Part shown: in pieces, positions 52,154 through 58,256 of the stretch
How the letters are laid out: the number at the start of each line of letters is the position of its first letter
How positions within the stretch are numbered: the stretch's first letter is position 1
From: Firmicutes bacterium UBA5486
GTDB taxonomy: Bacteria > Bacillota > UBA4882 > UBA10575
Assembly (NCBI GenBank): GCA_002427045.1
Contig: DIPO01000025.1
Span: forward strand, 1 to 58,256
Direction of reading: 5' to 3'
DNA length: 58,256 nucleotides
The notes under the pieces: generated by a model
The model's database searches: none
What the model was told of the DNA's origin: nothing
The model's input: only the letters and a program-made list of their open reading frames with translations
Program-made: the position numbers and the translations under genes

Positions 52154-53389
52154 ATGGAAGAAAATATGATTAAAAATGAGCAAGCAACAGAGGTAAATGA
52201 AGTAGAAAACTCAGAAGCGACTGTTGAAAGTGAGGTAAGCGATCTTAACCAAGAGATTCCTCGTTTAGATGAGGGAAGCATTGTTGAGGGCCGTGTTGTA
52301 TTGGTTGAGGAGGATGCAGCCTTTGTTGATGTAGGTTGGAAATCGGAGTTAGAGATCCCTTTAGCAGAACTTAGTGGGGAAAAAGTATCTTCAGCCCAAG
52401 AAATAGTAAAGGTTGGAGATGAGATAAAAGCAATGGTGCTTAAATCTGAAGAAGATGATAAGCCTTTTCTTTCTAAAAAACGTGCTGACCAAGTAGTAGC
52501 TTGGTCAAAGCTTGAGGACGATTTTAAGAATCGCCAGAGAGTAAAAGGAGAGATTATTCAGGCTGTCAAGGGTGGTTTAAGGGTTAATGTATATGGTATT
52601 ACAATTTTTCTTCCAGCCTCCCAAGCAGACCTTGGTTTTGTGAAAGATCTGAATACTTTAGTTGGTTTGGAATCAGAGTTTTATATTATTGATTTTGAGC
52701 CTGAGCGTCACCGAGCGATTCTTTCCAGGAAAGAAGTATTAGCTGAAGAATATAAGAAAATTGAAGATAAAGTATATAGTGAATTAAAAGAAGGGGAGAC
52801 TAGAACTGGTGTTATTACACGCTTAGTTCCTTTTGGTGCCTTTATAGATATAGGCCAGGGGGTTGAGGGGCTTCTTCATATTTCTGAAATATCCTGGAAC
52901 CGTCTACGCCATCCTTCTGAACTACTAAAGGAAGAAGAAGAGATTAAAGTTCTTGTTATTAAGGTTGACCATGAAGCAAGAAGAATATCCCTTAGTCTAA
53001 AACAACTCTCTCCGCATCCGTGGACTAAAGCCGAAGAGAAATATAAGGTTGATGAGATTGTAGAGGGAAAGGTTGTCCGGCTTGTACCTTTTGGTGCGTT
53101 TGTCAATTTGGAACCAGGAATTGATGGACTGATTCATATTTCACAATTGAGTAATAAAAGGGTGGAGAAACCAGAAGAAGTTGTAAAAGTAGGCGAAATT
53201 GTTAAAGCTAAAATTATAAAAGTAGAACCAGAGCAAAGAAGAATTGGTTTAAGTCTCCGGGAAGCCCAAGAACAGGCTAGTTTTACTTCAGAAGCAGGAA
53301 AGGACAAGATCCCGGGGATGGATGATACACCGTTATCTTCTAATCTTGGTGAATTGCTAGCTGAAAAGATGGGTTTGGAAAATAAATAA
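52154..53389 (+). CDS. rpsA: 30S ribosomal protein S1 homologue (four S1 domains)
   Basis: RNA-binding protein of 411 residues. An acidic N-terminal tail of about 35 residues is followed by four S1 repeats, starting near residues 36, 124, 210 and 295; the last two are the best conserved (TRLVPFGAFIDIGQGVEGLL and VRLVPFGAFVNLEPGIDGLI). It lacks the six-domain length of proteobacterial S1, as is usual in Firmicutes. AGGAGG lies eight bases before the ATG. Two terminators follow. Confidence 0.92.
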   Translation: MEENMIKNEQATEVNEVENSEATVESEVSDLNQEIPRLDEGSIVEGRVVLVEEDAAFVDVGWKSELEIPLAELSGEKVSSAQEIVKVGDEIKAMVLKSEEDDKPFLSKKRADQVVAWSKLEDDFKNRQRVKGEIIQAVKGGLRVNVYGITIFLPASQADLGFVKDLNTLVGLESEFYIIDFEPERHRAILSRKEVLAEEYKKIEDKVYSELKEGETRTGVITRLVPFGAFIDIGQGVEGLLHISEISWNRLRHPSELLKEEEEIKVLVIKVDHEARRISLSLKQLSPHPWTKAEEKYKVDEIVEGKVVRLVPFGAFVNLEPGIDGLIHISQLSNKRVEKPEEVVKVGEIVKAKIIKVEPEQRRIGLSLREAQEQASFTSEAGKDKIPGMDDTPLSSNLGELLAEKMGLENK

Positions 53390-53399
53390 ATAAAATTTG

Positions 53400-53423
53400 G
53401 GCTCCCGATCAAGGGAGCCTTTT
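53400..53423 (+). terminator. First terminator after rpsA
   Basis: GGCTCCC (53400-53406) pairs with GGGAGCC (53413-53419), followed by TTTT. Confidence 0.88.
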
Positions 53424-53440
53424 ATGACATATTCCGGGGA

Positions 53441-53471
53441 AAAAAACCACTATTTTTAATAGTGGTTTTTT
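53441..53471. terminator. Second, strong terminator after rpsA
   Basis: AAAAAACCACTATT (53441-53454) and AATAGTGGTTTTTT (53458-53471) are perfect complements with a three-base loop. The A- and T-runs would also allow function on the other strand. Tandem terminators isolate the sporulation operon from rpsA. Confidence 0.9.
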
Positions 53472-53577
53472 ACTTTATTTGTATATTAGATGTACTTCTT
53501 TTGTGAATTGGAATTGAAAGTGGAGGTATAATAAAATTTGACTTGGTATTCATCTCTGGAAAATAGGAGGGAGATCA

Positions 53578-54249
53578 ATGAACTTTGGAGTCGTGCTTTT
53601 GATCGGGGCAGGAATATTGATTCTTTTAGGTGTAGCGCAGCAGGTTTTAGATCGGTTGTACCTTAATGATAAACAAGCATTAATTGTCTTAGGTGCAATG
53701 ATTGTAGGTAGTTTTATCGATATTCCGCTTTATCGGGGAACGCCCGCAGTTAGTATAAATTTAGGCGGAGCAATTATCCCGGTGGCACTTAGTATTTACG
53801 TTTTAGTAAAGGCCGGAACTACCAAAGAGACGGTTCGCGGGATTATTGGTGCTTTACTAGTAGGTGCTGTACTCTATGGGGTATCAAAGATATATGATTT
53901 TGATACAGATGTTGGGTTTATTGAACCACAATACCTGTGGGGGATTTTGGCTGGTGTAATTGCATATATAATTGGACGTTCCAGGAGACTGGCTTTTATC
54001 GGGGCCACAATTGGGGTTTTACTTACTGATATTGCACATGCTCTGGAGACAGCAATTAGGGGAATACCTTCACCCACCAGAATTGGGGGAGCGGGAGTAC
54101 TGGATACTCTAGTTCTGGCGGGAATTATCGGCGTTGTGCTTGCTGAATTAATTGGAGAAACCCGGGAGCGGATTCAAGGGGGGCCTGTACCTGCGGGACA
54201 CTCGGAGGAAAACTCGGAGCAAAGGGAAGGAGGAGATAATCATGGTTAA
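53578..54249 (+). CDS. Polytopic membrane protein (DUF1614-like), first gene of the sporulation operon
   Basis: A 223-residue membrane protein with six or seven hydrophobic segments. VGSFIDIPLYRG followed by VSINLGGAIIPVALSIYVLV resembles the DUF1614 family, whose function is unknown. The C-terminal 25 residues are charged and cytoplasmic. ATG 53578 follows AGGAGGGAG. The gene overlaps spoIIP by eight bases, so the two are probably co-translated. Its steady linkage to spoIIP suggests a sporulation role, but this is inference. Confidence 0.7.
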   Translation: MNFGVVLLIGAGILILLGVAQQVLDRLYLNDKQALIVLGAMIVGSFIDIPLYRGTPAVSINLGGAIIPVALSIYVLVKAGTTKETVRGIIGALLVGAVLYGVSKIYDFDTDVGFIEPQYLWGILAGVIAYIIGRSRRLAFIGATIGVLLTDIAHALETAIRGIPSPTRIGGAGVLDTLVLAGIIGVVLAELIGETRERIQGGPVPAGHSEENSEQREGGDNHG

Positions 54250-55357
54250 AAACCGGCGGAAACAAGTATTAGTCATGGTGATACTTTTATTGGGATTTTT
54301 ATTGGCTAATTCCGTTTGGGGAGAGTTGGAAAGAACAGATGGCTATTTTACCTTAATTGATGGGGAAGGCCGGATTATCTGCCGTACTGCTCATCAAGTA
54401 AAAAAAGGAGATCAGTACCTGTCGGAAGATAATCTGATGTATCAAGTTGAAGAGGTTAAAGAAGATACTGCCCATCTACGGTTTGTAAAAAAAATCAATC
54501 TAGAAGCTGCTGCTTCTCCCTCTATTATATCTCAGATTAAAAACACAATTACTACTTTAATTAGGGGAGAAGAATATGTCCAAGGGAAAAACAGGGCAAT
54601 TGCGATCTACCATACGCATTCGGATGAATCTTATGTTCCTAGTGATGGGCGTTCTAGTATAAAGGCGAATGGAGGTATCTTTCAAGTAGGTGATACCTTG
54701 GCTCAGACACTTAAGGAAAAGGGAACACCAATTATCCATGATAAAACGCCCCATGATCCTCATGATGCTATGGCTTATGATCGTTCGCGGAGAACAGCAG
54801 TAAATTTGTTGAAACAAAATCCAATTGCCTTGATTGATTTACACAGGGATGCAGTACCTCCGGAGGAGTATGCTGATCAGGTAAATAATACTGCTGTTAC
54901 TAAAGCTCAATTAGTAATTGGAAGGCAGAATCCTAACAGGAAATCAAATGAAGCTTTTGCTTATCAAGTAAAGGCGGTAGTAGATAGAAAATACCCAGGA
55001 TTGGTCAAAGGAATATTTTACGGTGATGGAAAGTATAACCAAGATTTAGCACCTAGATTACTTCTGGTTGAGATGGGTGCACATACTAATAGTAAGGAAG
55101 AAGCAAAAAGAGGAGCAGCTATTTTTGCCTCTGCTGCTCAGGAAGTTTTATCTAATCAGGCAGCCAGTAGTAGAACTGTAGGTAGTGGTGCGGCCAAATC
55201 TGCTTTATGGATAATGGGATTAGTAATAGTGGGTGGAATAATCTACTTCCTACTTAACAGAGGCTGGGGAAATGTTTTAGGTGGAATTACCGGTGATATA
55301 AAAGCAGGTGATGGCTCAGAAGGTGATCAGGATCAAGATTCACCCGGGGAGGGATAA
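54242..55357 (+). CDS. spoIIP: Stage II sporulation protein P (SpoIIP amidase)
   Basis: Peptidoglycan amidase/endopeptidase that works with SpoIID and SpoIIM during septal thinning and engulfment. The 371-residue product has a signal anchor (QVLVMVILLLGFLLANSVWG), then the amidase domain with AIYHTHSDESYVPSDG (His, Glu metal ligands), LIDLHRDAVPPEEY and LLLVEMGAHTNSKEEAKRG. A C-terminal membrane helix follows (ALWIMGLVIVGGIIYFLLN), which is unusual. I place the start at ATG 54242 behind AAGGAGGAG, overlapping the previous gene. Confidence 0.9.
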   Translation: MVKNRRKQVLVMVILLLGFLLANSVWGELERTDGYFTLIDGEGRIICRTAHQVKKGDQYLSEDNLMYQVEEVKEDTAHLRFVKKINLEAAASPSIISQIKNTITTLIRGEEYVQGKNRAIAIYHTHSDESYVPSDGRSSIKANGGIFQVGDTLAQTLKEKGTPIIHDKTPHDPHDAMAYDRSRRTAVNLLKQNPIALIDLHRDAVPPEEYADQVNNTAVTKAQLVIGRQNPNRKSNEAFAYQVKAVVDRKYPGLVKGIFYGDGKYNQDLAPRLLLVEMGAHTNSKEEAKRGAAIFASAAQEVLSNQAASSRTVGSGAAKSALWIMGLVIVGGIIYFLLNRGWGNVLGGITGDIKAGDGSEGDQDQDSPGEG

Positions 55358-55359
55358 GT

Positions 55360-55794
55360 TTTAAGGTAATATATCACTGGATCGGAAATAACCCTTATGC
55401 TCCATTGGCCGCTGCTATGCATCTTGGCTTTCTCCCCAAAAAAATTGAAAACCTGGTAGAGTTTAGGTTAGTTCAGAATAAAAACATTCCTTTTGTAGAA
55501 GGTTTTGCTAAACGGTATTTGGGTTGCCTGCTCTACGTTGGCCGGGGGAAAAAAGGTGAAGAGATTTATCTTTTGGCTACGGGGAAAAAACCAGATTTAG
55601 TTATAAAAACCCTGAAAGAAACGTTAAAAATTTTAGGAGAGGATCGCTCAAAATATCTTTTTGTAAATTCTGATCTTGTCATGGAAAAAAGGAGAAAAAA
55701 AGAAGAAATACCGGTGCTTTGGGGCATTAGTAGCTTCGAATATAATAAAATCGGAGAAATGGTGGCTAGAGTACAAAAGGGGTTAGAAACGTGA
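55360..55794 (+). CDS. DUF3189 family protein, first copy, with TTT at the start position
   Basis: Small protein (about 144 residues) of the DUF3189 family, found in spore formers, function unknown. The family opening is encoded as KVIYHWIGNNPYAPLAAAMH, which aligns with KIIYHCYGRAHSSVIAAHLH of the next gene, so the coding begins at or before 55363. In that frame there is no ATG, GTG or TTG between an in-frame TGA in spoIIP and TTG 55405. The codon at the expected start, seven bases after GGAGG (55348-55352), is TTT (55360). A TTG-to-TTT change or sequence error would explain it. If translation begins at TTG 55405, the conserved opening is lost. It lacks the Cys of the second copy. Confidence 0.65.
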   Translation, partial: FKVIYHWIGNNPYAPLAAAMHLGFLPKKIENLVEFRLVQNKNIPFVEGFAKRYLGCLLYVGRGKKGEEIYLLATGKKPDLVIKTLKETLKILGEDRSKYLFVNSDLVMEKRRKKEEIPVLWGISSFEYNKIGEMVARVQKGLET

Positions 55795-56261
55795 AGATAA
55801 TCTATCATTGCTATGGAAGAGCTCACTCATCGGTGATCGCTGCCCATCTTCACCTTGGTACTATTCCCATCACAGGTCCGGTAAGTAAAGAACAGATTAT
55901 GGCGATTCCTGAATTTGACTTGGCGGAAACTGGAGATTGGGGTAAACCCCATTTTCTAGGAACTGATGAATTTGGGAACGAGATTTTTATTTTGGGTCTG
56001 AATAGCCAGGCCCAAATTTGTTGCCGGGCGATCATTAGCCTTGCTTACGACTTAGGTAAGGCTGACCAAATATTGCTGATAAATTCCTTATCTGTAATTG
56101 GGATTTTGACCAGAGTAGGTGGGTTTCTCTCAAAAAAGATGAGGTTAAGTGGGATCGGAAAACCTTTAGCTGCTAAGGGGATAATTAATTCGCTTCCCAG
56201 ACTTAGAAGGTTGGTTGCTGGAGTTAAAAACGAGATACAAAGGAAGCAAATGGATGGATAA
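55791..56261 (+). CDS. DUF3189 family protein, second copy
   Basis: A 156-residue paralogue of the preceding protein with the intact signature MKIIYHCYGRAHSSVIAAHL at the N terminus. Cys6 and the following HSS are typical of the family and are missing in the first copy. It starts at GTG 55791, overlapping the previous stop as GTGA, and its end overlaps spoVAE by eight bases. The two copies diverge strongly, so the duplication is old. Function is unknown. Confidence 0.8.
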   Translation: MKIIYHCYGRAHSSVIAAHLHLGTIPITGPVSKEQIMAIPEFDLAETGDWGKPHFLGTDEFGNEIFILGLNSQAQICCRAIISLAYDLGKADQILLINSLSVIGILTRVGGFLSKKMRLSGIGKPLAAKGIINSLPRLRRLVAGVKNEIQRKQMDG

Positions 56262-56826
56262 GAAAAGAATAATAATTATTACTGATGGAGATCTAGTAGC
56301 CAAGCAAGCAGTTGAAATTGCCGGTGACAAACTGGGTTTAAGGACCATTTCTACTTCAGCAGGAAATCCATCGATCATTCCAATTGATGAATTAAAAGAT
56401 AAAATTATGGAAACCCCAAAAGATCCGGTTTTAATTATGGTAGATGATGCCGGAGAAAGAGGAAAAGGATCTGGGGAAAATATTTTGGAGGCCTTAGTGC
56501 AAGAACAAAGGTTTCAATTATTAGGCGTAATAGCTGTAGCTTCAAATACTGTTCAGGTTAAGGGAGTAAGTGTTAATCTATCTATAACTAGAGAAGGGAA
56601 AATTATTAATGGGCCAGTGGATAAAGAAGGAAACCCGGAAACCACTGGTAGAGTAAAAGTAGAAGGAGATACTGTAGATGTTCTTAATGGGATGGATATA
56701 CCATTTATTGTTGGTATTGGGGATCTAGGAAAGATGGAAAAGGCGGATGATGTAGAAAATGGGGCAAATATTACAACAATGGCAATCAAGGAGATTCTTA
56801 AATTTCATGGGCTTGATGATGAATAG
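56254..56826 (+). CDS. spoVAE: Stage V sporulation protein AE, soluble N-terminal type (SpoVAEa)
   Basis: A 190-residue soluble protein of the SpoVAE (PF14097-like) family, part of the dipicolinic-acid uptake/release apparatus of spores in Bacillus. Motifs: KKRIIIITDGDLVAKQAVEI at the N terminus, ISTSAGNPSIIPIDELKDKI and IMVDDAGERGKGSGENILEA. It stands away from the other spoVA genes. ATG 56254 follows AAAGGAAG; the frame is open 39 bases upstream, but that lies inside the previous gene without a ribosome-binding site. Confidence 0.82.
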   Translation: MDKKRIIIITDGDLVAKQAVEIAGDKLGLRTISTSAGNPSIIPIDELKDKIMETPKDPVLIMVDDAGERGKGSGENILEALVQEQRFQLLGVIAVASNTVQVKGVSVNLSITREGKIINGPVDKEGNPETTGRVKVEGDTVDVLNGMDIPFIVGIGDLGKMEKADDVENGANITTMAIKEILKFHGLDDE

Positions 56827-56857
56827 ATATATTTTTTAAAAATTAAGGAGTGAGGTT

Positions 56858-57814
56858 ATGAGAATCGGGATTCCTCGGGCGCTCCTATATTATTGGTATG
56901 GTCCAGCTTGGAAGGTTTTCTTTCAAGAAATAGGTCTTACCCCAGTTATTTCAGGGCCGACCGGAAAAAATAGCTTGAATATTGGTGTAAAAGCGGCAGT
57001 TGATGAGGTTTGTCTACCTGTCAAGATTTTTTTAGGCCATGCTCTTGAATTGACCTCCCAGTGTGATCTCTTGCTTATCCCTAGATATGTCAGTATTAGT
57101 AAGAAAGAATACATTTGTCCCAAATTTATGGGCCTTCCTGAGATGACAAAGCAAGCAGTTGGAGAAAACCAAATAATTGTTTGGAAGAGTGATCACAATT
57201 GCCCTTGGGGTTCGATTAAAGCATTACCACAGGAGATATCTACTGCTTACGGAAGAAAAAGGGTAAAAAAAGGTTTACAAGCGGCAAAAAAAATATTAAA
57301 AACCTATCAAGGTTTATTACAGGAGGGTTATTTACCAAGTGAAGCAGAGAGACTACTTTTGGATGGTATTATGCCAAAAGAAAATAGTGGGAGGGCTATT
57401 GGTTTAATCGGGCATCCTTATTGCCTGTATGATTCGTTTGTTAATTTAAACACGATTGATCTTTTACAAAGTAAAGGGTTTAAAGTGATTTTACCTGAGA
57501 TGTTTACTGATGCGAAGATGGAGGCGGAACTAGCAGATCTTCCGAAACCGCTCTTTTGGACTTTGGGCCGGCGGATCCTGGGCTCATTCCGGTTAATGCA
57601 GAAGATGGGTGTTGAAGGGGTGGTCTACTTGAGTGCTTTTGCTTGCGGCCCGGAGGCTTTAATTGGCGAGATGGTTAAGAGAGAAGGAAAAGAAATTGGG
57701 ATGCCTTTGCTACAACTTGATTTAGATGAACATTCCGGTGAAGCAGGGATTATAACCAGAATTGAAGCATTTTTAGATCTATTAATTAGAAAGAGGAGAT
57801 ACAGTTGCGTCTAA
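56858..57814 (+). CDS. Acyl-CoA dehydratase activase-related protein (DUF2229-like)
   Basis: A 318-residue cytoplasmic protein related to the non-ATPase part of 2-hydroxyacyl-CoA dehydratase activases (DUF2229, COG3580 group). It begins MRIGIPRALLYYWYGPAWKV and keeps cysteines in DEVCLPVKIFLGHA, YICPKFMGLPEM and FACGPEALIGEM that may hold an Fe-S cluster. No ASKHA ATPase domain is present. AAGGAG precedes the ATG. It follows spoVAE by 31 bases in the same direction and overlaps the next gene by ten bases. Its function, and any role in spores, are unknown. Confidence 0.72.
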   Translation: MRIGIPRALLYYWYGPAWKVFFQEIGLTPVISGPTGKNSLNIGVKAAVDEVCLPVKIFLGHALELTSQCDLLLIPRYVSISKKEYICPKFMGLPEMTKQAVGENQIIVWKSDHNCPWGSIKALPQEISTAYGRKRVKKGLQAAKKILKTYQGLLQEGYLPSEAERLLLDGIMPKENSGRAIGLIGHPYCLYDSFVNLNTIDLLQSKGFKVILPEMFTDAKMEAELADLPKPLFWTLGRRILGSFRLMQKMGVEGVVYLSAFACGPEALIGEMVKREGKEIGMPLLQLDLDEHSGEAGIITRIEAFLDLLIRKRRYSCV

Positions 57815-58256
57815 CTTTTCCCCATATGGGTTGTTTATCAATACCACTGGAAACTCTGATTAATGGGCTTGGCCATGAAGCTGTAGTTCCTCCCCCTACA
57901 AACAAACGGACATTTGAATTAGGGGCTAAGTATTCCCCAGAATCGGCCTGTTTACCGTTTAAGGTAAATCTCGGAAATTTTATTGAAGCTTTGGAAGAAG
58001 GAGCGGAAGGGATATTAACGGCTGGGGGGATCGGTCCATGTCGCTTTGGGTATTATGCTCAGATTCAAAAAAAGATTCTTCAGGATTTAGGATATGATTT
58101 TGAATTACTGCTTTTGGATCCCCCGGGAGGCGGAACAAAAGAACTTTATAGAGCAATAAAAATTCTATTAAAAAACAGTAATCTTTCCCGTGCTACCTGG
58201 CTTCTTAGGCTGGCGTGGGAAAAAGTCCGGTTATTGGATGAAGGGAATAAGGCTTT
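57805..58256 (+). CDS. Second activase-related protein (COG3581-like), cut by the window end
   Basis: The first 150 residues are visible. It begins at TTG 57805 behind AGAGGAGA and reads LRLTFPHMGCLSIPLETLIN. Cysteines in MGCLS, SACLPFKVNLGN and GIGPCRFGYYAQIQ match those of the COG3581-type half of activase-related proteins. Together with the previous gene it forms a COG3580/COG3581-like pair. The frame is open to the end of the window, so the gene is partial only because of the cut. Confidence 0.68.
   Translation, partial: MRLTFPHMGCLSIPLETLINGLGHEAVVPPPTNKRTFELGAKYSPESACLPFKVNLGNFIEALEEGAEGILTAGGIGPCRFGYYAQIQKKILQDLGYDFELLLLDPPGGGTKELYRAIKILLKNSNLSRATWLLRLAWEKVRLLDEGNKA

Noticed and set aside
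53501..53532. Sigma-A promoter TTGTGA ... TATAAT before the sporulation operon
   Set aside because: The spacing is 20 bases, and a sporulation sigma factor is more likely; no convincing sigma-E, F or G element could be fixed by eye.
1..58256. tRNA or rRNA genes
   Set aside because: No tRNA-like cloverleaf (GTTCGAATC-type T-arm) or rRNA motif was noticed in the gaps; a tRNA scan would be decisive.

Overview
This is chromosomal DNA of an AT-rich, endospore-forming member of the Firmicutes. The evidence is four sporulation-type genes (yunB, spoIIP, spoVAE and a pair of DUF3189 genes), strong GGAGG ribosome-binding sites with frequent GTG/TTG starts, an rpmB-asp23-fakA block and an ylxM-ffh-rpsP-khpA-rimM-trmD-rplS block in the usual Gram-positive order. 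An Rnf ion-pumping complex next to MinCDE points to an anaerobic, Clostridia-like or deeper-branching lineage; the species cannot be named from the sequence.

Layout: (1) 0.1-5.5 kb, a complete branched-chain amino-acid-type ABC importer (livJHMGF) followed by a CBS-CBS-ACT protein. (2) 5.7-6.5 kb, a convergent DegV-type fatty-acid-binding protein. (3) 6.7-10.9 kb, the SRP/ribosome-maturation operon. (4) 11.1-13.7 kb, nucleoside salvage (deoB, pdp). (5) 13.9-19.0 kb, rnfCDGEAB behind a structured leader. (6) 19.0-27.8 kb, cell shape and division: maf, radC, mreBCD, PBP2, minCDE, rodA. (7) 27.8-41.0 kb, an accessory region: a decayed DNA methyltransferase, a YaiI/DUF188 protein, an aldo/keto reductase, a sugar ABC importer without its ATPase, a YihX-like phosphatase, and a substrate-binding protein / response regulator / histidine kinase / membrane protein cluster whose response regulator is split by an IS3-family element. 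(8) 41.1-46.0 kb, PBP1A, yunB, prs and rpmB. (9) 46.3-53.4 kb, asp23, fakA, rsmD, coaD, a coiled-coil protein, cmk, plsC, ispH, rpsA. (10) 53.6 kb to the end, a tightly overlapping sporulation operon ending in two activase-like cysteine proteins, the second cut by the window edge.

The main points of interest are: the IS3 insertion, whose removal in silico restores an intact response regulator coupled by an ATGA overlap to its kinase; a methyltransferase gene broken across three frames; a family of palindromic, MITE-like repeats with GGAATTGCATAATT-type ends confined to 27.8-43.7 kb; two genes (maf and the first DUF3189 gene) with a perfect Shine-Dalgarno sequence but ATT or TTT where the start codon should be; strong hairpins lacking a U-tract after both ABC binding-protein genes; and structured leaders before the Rnf operon, asp23 and rpsP. 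I see no tRNA, rRNA, CRISPR array or prophage.
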